Source: CAYNYF01 sp964401385
GTDB taxonomy: Bacteria; Planctomycetota; Phycisphaerae; SM23-33
NCBI GenBank assembly: GCA_964401385.1
Contig: CAYNYF010000016.1
Coordinates: 1 to 57,812 of the forward strand
DNA: 57,812 nt
Direction: 5' to 3'
The notes below the pieces were generated by a model. It was not told the DNA's origin and did not search any database. It worked only from the letters and a program-made list of their open reading frames with translations. Numbering within the stretch: the stretch's first letter is position 1; every line of letters begins with the position of its first letter. The position numbers and the translations under genes are program-made. Below, in pieces: positions 34,538 to 44,190 of the stretch.

Positions 34538-36193
34538 ATGAGCGGCTCCCATTGTCGAATGGCCAAATGGCTTAGACCCAAAGGTGTCCCGCCTGGATCC
34601 ACCAGCGGAAGCGGTGGCCGGCCAGAGTCTGTCCCGTTCGCCTCTGGCCAAGCGCTCGCCGAGAGCACACACCAGTCTCGCCCGCTGCCGTCCCTTATCA
34701 CGAGCGCACTGTCCACCTACGGCGTTGTCGCCATCGGCACCCTTATCGTTCTTTTTCTGACGCCCCTTATCATCCGCAGGCTCGGCAAGGAAGCGTACGG
34801 CGTCTGGGTCCTCGTCACTATCATCGTTGGCTACGCGGGCCTGTTGGATCTGGGCGTCTCCGCGGCGGTTCGGCGTTTCGTCGCTCGCCATGCCGGCACC
34901 GGCAACACGGCCGGTATGAACGGCGCGCTTGGCTCGGCCATGGCTGTCTTCATCATCATGGGCCTTGCAGCCGCGTCGCTGCTCCTGGTCGGCACCGACC
35001 ACGTCGTCGGCTGGTTCAACACGTCGGCCGAGATGACCCGGGGCTTCCAGCTCGCCCTCCGCATCATGGCCCTCGCCCTGGCCTTCGGGCTGCCCGGCCG
35101 CGTGTTCTTGGCTGCCCTGTCCGCCCGGGAGGCGTTCCTTCAGGTCAACGCCCTCCACATCGGCCGCCAGGTCCTCGTTGCGTCTCTGACGGTCGTCGTC
35201 GTACTGCACGGTCTCGGGGTGGCTGGCATCGCGGCCGTCACGTGCGGCGTCGGCCTGCTCTTTGTGCTGGCAGTCTACTTGACGTGCCGGCGGATGTTCC
35301 CCGAGATGCGCTTCAGCCCCCTGGGCGCTGCCCGCCGACAGTTGACGCCGATGCTCAGCTATGGCGTGTTTGCCCTGCTGCTGGTGCTGGCCGATAAGTT
35401 GCGGTTCCGCGTCTCGGCCGTCGTGGTTGGCAAGATGATTGGGGTGAAGGAGGTCGCTTTCTTCAACGTCGCGGCCATGCTGTGCAATCAATGCGGTCAC
35501 CTGCTGGCCATCGCCGGCCTTGTGCTCGTGCCGCGGCTCAGCCGTCTGGACGGACACGGGAACGAAGACGCCATTCGCGCCCTGTTCATCCGTGGCAGCA
35601 GGACGGCCGGCCTCTTCGCCGTCCTGCTCTTCAGCTCGGTCATGATCCTCGGTCGCACGATCCTGCGCCTCTGGGTCGGCCCGGAGTTCCATCGCAGCTT
35701 CCCGGTCATCCTGATACTGGCGCCGGCCTATTGCTTATTCCGCTCCCAGGCCATCGCCCTGTCGCTGGCCCTGGCGAAGGGCCGGCACCGTTTGCTGGCC
35801 GTCGTCATGGTCGTCGAGGGGGTCGTCAACGTCACACTTAGCGCGCTGCTGGCGCCGGTTTGGGGCATTTACGGCGTCGCCATCGGCCTAGCGGCGCCGA
35901 TGGCCGTCAGCGCTGTCATCGTGTGGCCGTGGTGCACGGCACGCGTCGCCAACTTGACGGTCCGGCGCTACTACCGGGAGGTACTTGCCAGGCCGTGGAT
36001 TACCTTTGTCCTGGCCGCTCTGGCCGGTCTGCTTCCGGGCGCCCTCATTGGCTGGTCCACTCTTACGGTGCTGCTGAGCGCGGTTGTGGCCGCGGCCGTT
36101 GTCTTGGTCATGATGGCCTCGGAGGTCCGGGAGACGATGCGCGTCGCCGTGCGCTGGGCGTCCCGCGCACGACTGGGCTCGCACACCCAATAG
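34538..36193 (+). CDS. Wzx-like polysaccharide flippase
   Basis: 551 aa with 12-14 hydrophobic segments; MATE/MOP-type flippase moving lipid-linked repeat units across the inner membrane. N-terminal core LITSALSTYGVVAIGTLIVL, then TPLIIRRLGKEAYGVWVLV, is typical of the family. The first 50 residues are hydrophilic and may not all be translated. Follows the WecA-like gene by 18 bp. This is the last high-GC gene before the glycosyltransferase island. Confidence 0.85.
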   Translation: MSGSHCRMAKWLRPKGVPPGSTSGSGGRPESVPFASGQALAESTHQSRPLPSLITSALSTYGVVAIGTLIVLFLTPLIIRRLGKEAYGVWVLVTIIVGYAGLLDLGVSAAVRRFVARHAGTGNTAGMNGALGSAMAVFIIMGLAAASLLLVGTDHVVGWFNTSAEMTRGFQLALRIMALALAFGLPGRVFLAALSAREAFLQVNALHIGRQVLVASLTVVVVLHGLGVAGIAAVTCGVGLLFVLAVYLTCRRMFPEMRFSPLGAARRQLTPMLSYGVFALLLVLADKLRFRVSAVVVGKMIGVKEVAFFNVAAMLCNQCGHLLAIAGLVLVPRLSRLDGHGNEDAIRALFIRGSRTAGLFAVLLFSSVMILGRTILRLWVGPEFHRSFPVILILAPAYCLFRSQAIALSLALAKGRHRLLAVVMVVEGVVNVTLSALLAPVWGIYGVAIGLAAPMAVSAVIVWPWCTARVANLTVRRYYREVLARPWITFVLAALAGLLPGALIGWSTLTVLLSAVVAAAVVLVMMASEVRETMRVAVRWASRARLGSHTQ

Positions 36194-36452
36194 GGTGCAG
36201 CGTGGACAGAACTTGCGCCGAGCAGCGGAGTCTGAATTAACACAAGCGCCCGCCAACACCGACGGCGGTCATATATCCCAGCGAGCTCCCCGACGGCAGT
36301 GTTATACTACGCGTGCGTATTCCCAAGCGACCATTGGTCCCAAACAAGGTTCGTTCCCTACTGTACTACCTTTATTGCAGGAAGGGGTCACGGCTCAGGC
36401 GGGGGATTGAGTGAGGTGGCGCGCGCTCGTGAAAGCTTCTGAGGTAATGGCC

Positions 36453-37721
36453 ATGAAGAATATGCGCGTATTCTTCTTAACAGGTGAATGGGCCGGGCTC
36501 AGACTGTTCATCCGAGGAGAATCTGATGAACCAGAGGGCATGCCTTCTCGCCACCTCCCTTGGTCGCGCTATAAGGAACGAGGATACGAGGTGCACGTCT
36601 TTGTGCTCGGCGACTTTCAGGAGGGCAAGGTTGTTGATTGTCATGGATGCAAGATCCATCTGACTTCGAGGCCACAGCTCCTCCAGAGGATGACCCGACC
36701 TGGTCTGCTTGGTCGCTTCCTAGCTAGGCTTCGGTTCCCGGTCGATTGCATCGTCATATATCGAGCAGTAGCTTCAGTCGCCGAGCGATTCCGTCCGGCC
36801 ATCGTCTATGCGTCGGGGACCTGGGGTGTGTTTGTGGCGTGGTGGCTGGCCAAACGCTACGACAGCATGTTTGTTAAGCGCTTCTACGGGACGTTCATCC
36901 ACTCGTGGTGGTTCCTCAAACGGGGGCTCAGCAAGCACCTCTCGTGTTTGCTGAAGTTCCCGGCTTGGCTATGGCCTTGCGATCTGCTTATCGTTACCAA
37001 CGATGGGACCAGTGGTGATAAGGTGGCAGAGAAGTTAGGAATCGACAAGGGCAAATTCCGAATCTGGCTTAACGGCGTTGACAAAGAGTGGTGCCCTGAC
37101 GGTCAGAGCTCGGAAGCGATTCGAGTAAGCCTGGGGTTGTCGAAGGATGACTTTGTGCTCCTATGTGTCAGCAGGCTGGATTGATGGAAGAGACAGGACA
37201 GAGTCATCCGGGCGATGCCACTGATTCTCAAGAACGTGCCCGAGGCCAGATTGGTGATCGTCGGGGACGGGCCGGAACGGGAACAACTCCAGATGCTCGT
37301 TGCTCATCTGGGGTTGGGTGACTCGGTGCACTTCACCGGAATGGTCTTGCACTCCAAGGTCCGAGAAATGATGAGCATTGCTGACGTCTTTCTACAAACA
37401 AACGACTTGTCCTGCTTGGGCAACACCCTGTTGGAGGCGCTCGCATGCGGCAGGACGATCGTTACGTGGGATGTCGGAACGACCCGCGATGTGATTGCCG
37501 ACGGGGTGAACGGTTGCTTGCTACCCAATGCAGAGCCAGACACGATTGCGGACGCCGTGACGGCCTTGGCGCGAGACCCGGCAAAGCGACAGCTACTGGC
37601 CCGCGGAGCAACAGAGTTTGCAGAACAGCACCTTCAGTCTTGGGATGAGCGTTTGGATATGGAGATACAGCTCGCGGAGAGAATCTATGCTCGGCGCCAC
37701 GGACCTAACCGGCTTTCCTGA
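36453..37721 (+). pseudogene. GT4 glycosyltransferase interrupted by in-frame TGA
   Basis: One continuous frame of 423 codons broken by TGA at 37182-37184. The N-terminal GT-B half starts MKNMRVFFLTGEWAGL and ends LLCVSRLD, the strand that begins the C-terminal domain. Directly after TGA the frame goes on WKRQDRVIRAMPLILKNVPE, VIVGDGPEREQL and NTLLEALACGRTIVTWDVG, the donor-binding half. Family members run straight through here (SRL-x-x-WKR), so the stop hits the middle of the fold. A CGA-to-TGA change (Arg) would explain it. Either a dead gene, a recoded stop, or a sequence error. Start at ATG 36453 with GAGGT 7 nt upstream. Confidence 0.8.
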
Positions 37722-37760
37722 TCATCTCGATGATGACCGGAAGCCATCGGTGGGGTCAAT

Positions 37761-39047
37761 GTGGTAATGCGGTCGCATTCCCGACTTCCGCTTTGCCCGG
37801 CGCGGGGGCCAGCGCCCAAGAAGTGCGGGGATAGACTGATCCTGTCCGTGCTAATCATCTATCTTTGCTGGGCTCCCTTGGAGGCGCATATAACTCGCGC
37901 GACCACCCTAACGAGGTATCTTTGCCTGGGTGTCGCAGGAGCTACGCTCTTGGCGTTCATGGCATATTTAATGGCTAACCGCTCCGGGTTTGGAGTAGCC
38001 GGGAGTGGCCTACGATGGGCTGTATTGGCGCTCCTCGCAGCGGATGGCGCGAGCTATCTGGTGAATGGGGGCCTCCATGGGCCTCACGAGCTCGTTCGCT
38101 TCTATCCCTCTAGGCTTGTCCTGGTCGTACTGACTGGCCTAGTGGCATACAGACTCGCGCGTCTGAAGGTTCTCACTATCCGTGCAATCACCCTTCTGAG
38201 CGTCATGATGTCGGGGGGTCTGATGCTGAGCATGTTAGTCGCGAAGCTTACCGGCGTTCAATTGGCACATTCTTATCGCGGCGTCGCTCAGGCTGGAGGT
38301 ATCGGCGGGACCCATTTGCCAGGCTATCTCATGGCTTTTTCCTTGCCGGGGCTCGCCGCCCTCCGCCGGGTGCTGCTGAAGTACAGCATTATGGGGCTAA
38401 TCCTCGTTGCGATCATGCTAACCTACGGGAGAGGCGCCCTTGCCTGCGCCGCTCTCGCGGTGGCATTGGCCATTCTGTTTGACTACCAGCAAGGACACCG
38501 ACTTCGGCCGCGCCTATTGGGTGTAGCGATAGTAAGCACCTGTATCGCGGTACCAGTGATGACCGTTGGGGTCGAGCAACTTGTGCCTCGGTGGCGAGGC
38601 CTTTACGACCTGGAGGCCACAGCCATGTCGATGAGAGATCGCATATATCCTGCTCTTGCTCGAGGGATTCTCCATGACATTGACTGTCTACCTTTCGGTC
38701 ACGGCATCGGCACAACTGTCGTGGCAACGGAGCGCTTTGCACACAACGACTGGTTGGAAATAGCCTATAGCAGCGGCCTGGCGGGGGCTCTGAGCTTCGT
38801 CTTTCTTCATCTGGTTCTGCTCAAGGCGACGCTGCTCCTATTACGGCTTCACAACAAGTCGTCTGTATTCGCGGTTACCGCCTATGCCCTCTTCTTTGTG
38901 GCAAACATCACTACGAGCGTGATGCACGCCACACAATATGGCGCCCTCCTCTTCTGCCTGCTGGGCGCACTGTGCGCTTGGGCTGACAATGCCCAGGGCA
39001 CAGTTCGCCATACCATGGCCATTTCGAAAGGGTCTGGGAGTCTGTGA
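37761..39047 (+). CDS. Wzy-like O-antigen polymerase/ligase family protein
   Basis: 428 aa, about 10-12 transmembrane segments. Weak but recognisable O-antigen ligase/polymerase features: LTYGRGALACAALA, then FGHGIGTTVVATERFAHNDW followed by EIAYSSGLAG. It probably polymerises repeat units of the polymer made by the surrounding glycosyltransferases. The start is either GTG 37761 or ATG 37767; neither has a clear ribosome binding site. Base composition is lower in GC than in the export genes. Confidence 0.75.
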   Translation: MVMRSHSRLPLCPARGPAPKKCGDRLILSVLIIYLCWAPLEAHITRATTLTRYLCLGVAGATLLAFMAYLMANRSGFGVAGSGLRWAVLALLAADGASYLVNGGLHGPHELVRFYPSRLVLVVLTGLVAYRLARLKVLTIRAITLLSVMMSGGLMLSMLVAKLTGVQLAHSYRGVAQAGGIGGTHLPGYLMAFSLPGLAALRRVLLKYSIMGLILVAIMLTYGRGALACAALAVALAILFDYQQGHRLRPRLLGVAIVSTCIAVPVMTVGVEQLVPRWRGLYDLEATAMSMRDRIYPALARGILHDIDCLPFGHGIGTTVVATERFAHNDWLEIAYSSGLAGALSFVFLHLVLLKATLLLLRLHNKSSVFAVTAYALFFVANITTSVMHATQYGALLFCLLGALCAWADNAQGTVRHTMAISKGSGSL

Positions 39048-39204
39048 CAACCTGTCATATGAGCTCGACGCAGACCGTCCCCCTCAGGGACGGCGGTAAA
39101 CGACGGAATGACCACGACTCTCAAGAGACTGGTTGCTCCACGTTATGGCTCGTCTTGTGCGATCGGTCTGTCAGTCCCTCGTTCTTCACGTACAAGGAGA
39201 AACC

Positions 39205-40419
39205 ATGGCTGTGACAGTTGACAACAACGATAGAATGGCGGTCCTGTTTATAGTGTCCACCTTAGCTCGCATGGGACCAGTGCGGCAGCTTTACAATCTG
39301 GTGAAGTACCTGGACTGCGACCACTTCGCTCCTACCATATTGACGCTTTCGCCGGAGCCAAGGGACACTCTCCTGGCACGCTTTCGTGATCTTGGGGTGC
39401 CGGTTTCCTCTCTTGGATTGTCACGTATTGGCAGCGCCCTCGTGGGGATTCGGAAGCTGAAGCGGTTCATCCGTCGCCATCCGATCAATGTTCTCCACTC
39501 ATGCGGGGGGCGTGCTGACCTTCTCTGTGCCCTTAGCGGCCTGCGCATCCCCTGGATTGCCACGCGCAGGGCCACGTTGTTGGAGTACAACCCCATGAGG
39601 TATGGGCGGGTGGTGGGCCGTGCCATGGATATGGTCGAACTCCTCGTCCTGCGCAGGGCTCAGCGGGCCGTGTTCTTGAGGGACGATGCGCGGGAGAACG
39701 CCCAGCGGAGACGGGCGAATTCGGTGCTAATACGCAACGGGGCGGATGGCGAAGTGTTTGTACCTCCGGTGGAGGGCGCGAGAAGAGAGGCTAGGAGAAG
39801 GCTCGGCTTACCCGAGGGGAATCGCATATACATCTCCGTAGGGCACCTGGACCCGCTCAAGGACCCTCTTACCGTCATTCGGGGCTTCCGCGCTAGCGCC
39901 TCGGCTAACGGTCAGATCCTGATACTGCTGGGCGACGGGCGGTTGAGGAAGCAATGCGAGGCCCTAGGGGGCAAGGATCGGAGCATTCGAATCCTCGGTC
40001 ACGTCCGGAATACCTTGGAGTACTATCAGGCTTCAGACGTATTCGTCTCTGCTTCGCTGACGGAAGGCTGTCCCAATGCTCTTCTCGAGGCCTTGGCCTG
40101 TGGGCTCCCTGTAGTTCTTTCGGATATACCGGCACACCGTGAGATCCTGAAGCTCGCGCCAAAAGCAGGCGCTCTCTTTCCTGTCAAGGACGAGCGGGCG
40201 CTTGGAGCCTGTCTGCGGGATATAGTCAATGACGATTACTCATCCCGCTCCGAGGCGGCCCTCAGCATTGTCCGTAACCACCTTAATGCTCGCAATATGT
40301 CGGCGCAGTACCAGGAAGTCTATCTGGAGTGCCATCGTGAACATAGCGGCCTCGGGCGCAACCAGGGCACGCAGGAGAAGTCCACTGCGACCGATCGCCG
40401 AGTCGTGCAATCGAGCTAA
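39205..40419 (+). CDS. GT4 family glycosyltransferase
   Basis: 404 aa, GT-B fold. N-terminal half from VLFIVSTLARMGPVRQLYNL, linker with LIRNGADGEVFVPP, donor-binding half with VGHLDPLKDPLTVIRGF, LLGDGRLRKQCE and VSASLTEGCPNALLEALACG, the E-x7-E retaining motif. Adds one sugar to the lipid-linked repeat; the sugar is unknown. ATG 39205 has AAGGAG 6 nt upstream; the in-frame TTG-type start at 39133 is less likely. The last 25 residues are Gln/Thr-rich and may be variable. Confidence 0.88.
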   Translation: MAVTVDNNDRMAVLFIVSTLARMGPVRQLYNLVKYLDCDHFAPTILTLSPEPRDTLLARFRDLGVPVSSLGLSRIGSALVGIRKLKRFIRRHPINVLHSCGGRADLLCALSGLRIPWIATRRATLLEYNPMRYGRVVGRAMDMVELLVLRRAQRAVFLRDDARENAQRRRANSVLIRNGADGEVFVPPVEGARREARRRLGLPEGNRIYISVGHLDPLKDPLTVIRGFRASASANGQILILLGDGRLRKQCEALGGKDRSIRILGHVRNTLEYYQASDVFVSASLTEGCPNALLEALACGLPVVLSDIPAHREILKLAPKAGALFPVKDERALGACLRDIVNDDYSSRSEAALSIVRNHLNARNMSAQYQEVYLECHREHSGLGRNQGTQEKSTATDRRVVQSS

Positions 40420-40423
40420 GAGC

Positions 40424-41266
40424 ATGGCCATTCACTGCCGAATTTGTGGCGAACGAGCGACGGCCATGCGATGGGGCGGGAGCGTGTGTGGCGCATGTGG
40501 GTCGGTATCTGTCACCGAGCTACCGACATTAGAGGATCTTGCCGAGTTCTATCACGATTACAACACAACGTATACGGGCGGGGGAAGATCCAAAGGAGCT
40601 CGCCACAGACAGACGCGCTACGCCAAACGGCATCTGCGAACGGTGATGAAATTCAAGCGGTCCGGACGCCTGATAGATATCGGGAGTTCGACAAGTCCAT
40701 TTCCAAACTATGCTGCCGAGGCTGGCTATCGAGTGACAGTCGTCGATTACGAGCAACCTCCCAAGCTCAGCCGAGACATAAGATTCATTCAAGGAACGCT
40801 AAACACGGAGGGCGAGATCACGTCTCGTGCCGGTCGCCAATATGACGTGGTCTCAGCGATCGCAGTGCTGGAACACTCTCGGGACCCACGCGTCGCGATC
40901 CAAGAGCTCTCGGACCTTTGTGCTCCCGACGGCGTAGTCTACGTTGTGACGCCACAGACTGACTCCTTTGTTGATCGGAACGCTCTTGGTAGGACAAGGT
41001 GGTTCTATCCGCCCGAGCACCTGCACCTGATCTCCCGTAAGGGAATGACGCTTGCCTTTAGGCGTGTTGGATGCGATCTTGTGCGTGCGTGGCGCGTTGA
41101 AATATCTCCAATTCGATGGTTAGCTCGATACGGCCTGGCGCTAGCCGAAGGGGTTGCTGGGCTCGCGCTCAGGGTCGTCGTGCCTGGGTACTGGGGTCGG
41201 GCCCGCGAATCCAGGCTCTCATTCAGCCAGGAGATAGCTGGGTTTCTGTTCCGTAGACAGGCCTGA
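40424..41266 (+). CDS. Class I SAM-dependent methyltransferase with zinc-ribbon N-terminus
   Basis: 280 aa. N-terminal C-x2-C pairs (CRICGE and CGACGS) form a zinc-ribbon as in sugar C- or O-methyltransferases of glycan loci. The methyltransferase motif I is LIDIGSSTSPFP, followed by acidic VVDYE and the post-motif VVSAIAVLEHSRDP, with PEHLHLISRKG near the C-terminal part. Probably methylates a sugar residue of the polymer. ATG 40424 is 4 bp after the preceding stop. Confidence 0.8.
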   Translation: MAIHCRICGERATAMRWGGSVCGACGSVSVTELPTLEDLAEFYHDYNTTYTGGGRSKGARHRQTRYAKRHLRTVMKFKRSGRLIDIGSSTSPFPNYAAEAGYRVTVVDYEQPPKLSRDIRFIQGTLNTEGEITSRAGRQYDVVSAIAVLEHSRDPRVAIQELSDLCAPDGVVYVVTPQTDSFVDRNALGRTRWFYPPEHLHLISRKGMTLAFRRVGCDLVRAWRVEISPIRWLARYGLALAEGVAGLALRVVVPGYWGRARESRLSFSQEIAGFLFRRQA

Positions 41267-41360
41267 CACTCCCGCAACCTGACCACAGACAGTCCCGATT
41301 GATGGTGAAAGGGCGGCAGGCCCTGATGGGCGCTTGGCCCTGCTCAGGACACCGCACCTA

Positions 41361-42209
41361 ATGCGCCAGATTCTTCGACAGGACAACGAACGATTGGCCC
41401 GCTTCTCGGTGCTGATCAGCACTTATGCGGGCGATGTCCCGGAGCAGTTGGACTCAGCGCTCAAGAGCATCGTACGCCAAACGGTACCTCCAGATGAGAT
41501 CGTCCTTGTCAAGGATGGTCCGATCTCTAAGCGGCTTTCCTGTATTATCGACAAGTGGAGGATGGACTATCCTCACCTGTTTAGCATCGTTTCCCTGCCG
41601 AAGAATCTCGGCTTGGGCCTAGCTCTCAAGGCAGGCATGGAAGAATGTCGGCATGAGCTCATTGCGAGAATGGATGCTGATGACATTAGCGCTCCCAATC
41701 GCTTCGAGAAACAACTGCGTTTTCTCCATCAGAATCGCGACGTCGATGTTGTGAGTTCCTGGACTGCACAATTTTATGACGAGCCAGACTCTGTTCTGTT
41801 CGTCCGTCCCGCGCCGACTCGGCATGAAGACATCAGCCGTCTGGCTAGATTTCGTTCTCCCATAACTCATGCGGCATCGATGTTTCATCGCTCTGCCGTG
41901 ATCAGAGCAGGAGGGTATTCGCATTGGCGCGTTATGCAGGACTATCAGTTATGGGCACGTATGCTGTTGGCCGGGTGTCGCATGGCTTGCATCCCGGAAG
42001 CTCTCTATAAGGTCCGTCGAAGCGGGGGCTTGGCGACCCGACGTTCTGGCTTGCGCCGTGCATGTCTGCAAGTGCTGTTGCAGACACATTTCTTGAAAAT
42101 GGGCTTCATTTCCTTGCCCACGTTCCTATTGAATGTGACCCTTCGGGTCATAGCCTGCGTACTCCCCGTTGGGGTTATGGAAAGACTCAGGATCAAGTTC
42201 AGAATATAG
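41361..42209 (+). CDS. GT2 family glycosyltransferase
   Basis: 282 aa, GT-A fold. Motifs: FSVLISTYAGDVPEQLDSAL, QTVPPDEIVLVKDGP, LPKNLGLGLALKAGM, the DXD-type ARMDADDISAPNRFEKQ, and HWRVMQDYQLWARML, which supplies the ED-like catalytic region. Inverting transfer of one sugar, donor unknown. ATG 41361 was preferred to TTG 41334. Hydrophobic C-terminus suggests membrane association. Confidence 0.87.
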   Translation: MRQILRQDNERLARFSVLISTYAGDVPEQLDSALKSIVRQTVPPDEIVLVKDGPISKRLSCIIDKWRMDYPHLFSIVSLPKNLGLGLALKAGMEECRHELIARMDADDISAPNRFEKQLRFLHQNRDVDVVSSWTAQFYDEPDSVLFVRPAPTRHEDISRLARFRSPITHAASMFHRSAVIRAGGYSHWRVMQDYQLWARMLLAGCRMACIPEALYKVRRSGGLATRRSGLRRACLQVLLQTHFLKMGFISLPTFLLNVTLRVIACVLPVGVMERLRIKFRI

Positions 42210-42233
42210 CGCTGTGCTTGGTGGAACAGAGAA

Positions 42234-43265
42234 ATGAAGGTGTACGTTGTAAACGGTCAGGAGCCGGAGTGTGACAGGTTCGTTCGCCATATGCCTGGCG
42301 CCAAAATCTGCCAGCTCCCGGCATGGAGCACGATGATCGAGCACACCTTCGGTCACCAAGCCTTTCTTCTCATGGCGCGGGCTGCGGGCAATGTGCACGG
42401 GGTACTTCCACTGGTGCAGGTTCGGAGCAAGTTCTTTGGGAATCGTATGATTTCTCAAGCTTTTAGCAACTACGGCGGGCCGGTGGCGGACGGTCACGCC
42501 GCGTCAGTCGCCCTGTACAACCGCGCCGTTGAGCTGGCGGTTGAGCACGGATGTGAATCCATTGAGTTCCGAAACACCGAGCTTATTCCCTATGACCTTC
42601 ACCTACGGGTAGACAAGGTTTGCATGCGCTATCCCCTTGTATCGGACGTAGACGAGCTCTGGAATAGCTTCAGCTCCAGGTCCGGGGTGCGGAACCACGT
42701 TCGCAAGGCTCAGCAGTTCGGTATCACAGTGGTGAGCGGTGGGGAGGAATGTTTGGAGGAATTCTACCGCGTTTGGGCAGTTCGCATGCGGGAGCTTGGA
42801 ACTCCCTGTTATCCCCGGAAGCTGTTTTGTAACATTCTGAAGGCCTTTCCCGACAACGCTCGCATCTTTCTTGGGCGCCTGAAAGGCCGAACGATCGGAG
42901 CACGGTTCACGGTTTCCTTCAACGGTTTGGCGCAGAGTCGCTGGGGAGCCACGTTGGTCAAGTATAACGGTACACGAGTCAATCATTACCTGTACTGGAC
43001 GGTGATGAAGTATTATGCGGAGGCCGGAGCAAAATGGTTCGATTTCGGAAGGAGCAGCGTAGGGAGCACCCAGTACAAATTCAAGAAGCAGTGGGGAACC
43101 AAGCCCGTTCCTCTCTACTACCAGTACTGGGTGCGGCCCGGCAAAGAGTTCTCGGTGGTGAGCCCCGACGCCCCCAAATACCGGAGAAAAGCCGAGCTGT
43201 GGAAGAAGTTGCCCTTGTGGATGACGCGTCTGATCGGTCCTTACATCGGCCGGAACCTAGCTTGA
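42234..43265 (+). CDS. FemAB-like protein of the PEP-CTERM/exosortase locus type
   Basis: 343 aa, two GNAT-like halves as in FemAB peptidyl transferases. Closest in style to the FemAB-related protein that accompanies XrtA/PEP-CTERM polysaccharide loci. Seen: ICQLPAWSTMIEHTFGH, MISQAFSNYGGPVADG, SRSGVRNHVRKAQQFGI, GRTIGARFTVSFNGLAQSRW and the C-terminal FDFGRSSVGSTQYKFKKQWG. The reaction is unproven. Five bp before the deacetylase gene, its usual partner in such loci. Confidence 0.85.
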   Translation: MKVYVVNGQEPECDRFVRHMPGAKICQLPAWSTMIEHTFGHQAFLLMARAAGNVHGVLPLVQVRSKFFGNRMISQAFSNYGGPVADGHAASVALYNRAVELAVEHGCESIEFRNTELIPYDLHLRVDKVCMRYPLVSDVDELWNSFSSRSGVRNHVRKAQQFGITVVSGGEECLEEFYRVWAVRMRELGTPCYPRKLFCNILKAFPDNARIFLGRLKGRTIGARFTVSFNGLAQSRWGATLVKYNGTRVNHYLYWTVMKYYAEAGAKWFDFGRSSVGSTQYKFKKQWGTKPVPLYYQYWVRPGKEFSVVSPDAPKYRRKAELWKKLPLWMTRLIGPYIGRNLA

Positions 43266-43269
43266 TCGC

Positions 43270-44190
43270 ATGATCGGCGTACTGACAATCGACGTTGAGG
43301 ACTGGTACCACATCCTAGACAGTCCTGCTACGCCGGGGGTGCAACAATGGGGCCAGTTGGAGGAGCGGGTCGAGCGGAATGTCGCACGGGTCCTTGAGGT
43401 GTTAGCGGGGCATGGTGCCAAGGCTACTTTCTTCTGGCTCGGATGGGTGGCCGAACGCCATAAGGTGCTGGTCCGGCGCTGCTTCGCCGCTGGTCATGAA
43501 ATTGCAAGTCACGGCTACGCCCACGTGCTCCCATACCAGGTTCGTCGAGAGGGCTTTCGCGAGGATGTCGTCCGGGCCAAGAGGATCCTGGAGGATATTA
43601 CCGGCCACGCCGTGGCGGGCTTCAGGGCTGCGGGCTTCGGCGTCACCGAGGGGACGGCATGGGCGTTTGATGTGATCCGGGAGGCGGGTCATGAGTATGA
43701 TTCCAGCATGTTCCCGGCCCGTCGCGGGCACGGCGGAATAGCTGGAGCGCCCCTTGGGCCGCATTTTATCGAGACGCCGTCTGGTCGATTGGCCGAGATA
43801 CCCATATCGGCCGTAGAGGTGATGGGAGGCAGATTCTGCTTGTTCGGCGGCGGCTACTTGCGGCTAGCGCCGAAATGTCTAATCCGTTGGGGCATCAAGA
43901 AACTGCACGCGGCAGGGCGCCCCCTGATTGTATACGTGCATCCACGAGAAATCGATCCGGATCATCCGCGGCTGGCGTTGAGCCTGAAACGTCGCTTCAA
44001 GTGCTACGTCAACCTCAAGAGCACGATGCCCAAGCTGGAGTGGCTGTGCGAGAATTATCGCTTCTGCACGATGCGGTCGCTCGTGGAACAGTTGGTGTCG
44101 GCCGCTCCGGACCGTTCGGCGGCAGCTCCAAGTGCGGGTGGTCCGCTGGGACGCCGCCAAGCCGGACGGCCAGCCTCGTCGGTGCCTTGA
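43270..44190 (+). CDS. Polysaccharide deacetylase (PEP-CTERM locus type) with altered C-terminus
   Basis: 306 aa, NodB-homology deacetylase. GVLTIDVEDWYHIL carries the Asp-Glu-Asp motif, EIASHGYAH the metal-binding histidines, then GFRAAGFGVTE, YDSSMFPARRGHGG and VYVHPREIDPDHPR. This order matches the subgroup found beside exosortase A genes. Probably removes N-acetyl groups from the growing polymer. The natural end appears to be near FCTMRSLVEQL (about 44095). The remaining 30 residues are low-complexity because the frame runs, out of phase, through the tail of a lost epimerase gene (44129-44314). Confidence 0.87.
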   Translation: MIGVLTIDVEDWYHILDSPATPGVQQWGQLEERVERNVARVLEVLAGHGAKATFFWLGWVAERHKVLVRRCFAAGHEIASHGYAHVLPYQVRREGFREDVVRAKRILEDITGHAVAGFRAAGFGVTEGTAWAFDVIREAGHEYDSSMFPARRGHGGIAGAPLGPHFIETPSGRLAEIPISAVEVMGGRFCLFGGGYLRLAPKCLIRWGIKKLHAAGRPLIVYVHPREIDPDHPRLALSLKRRFKCYVNLKSTMPKLEWLCENYRFCTMRSLVEQLVSAAPDRSAAAPSAGGPLGRRQAGRPASSVP

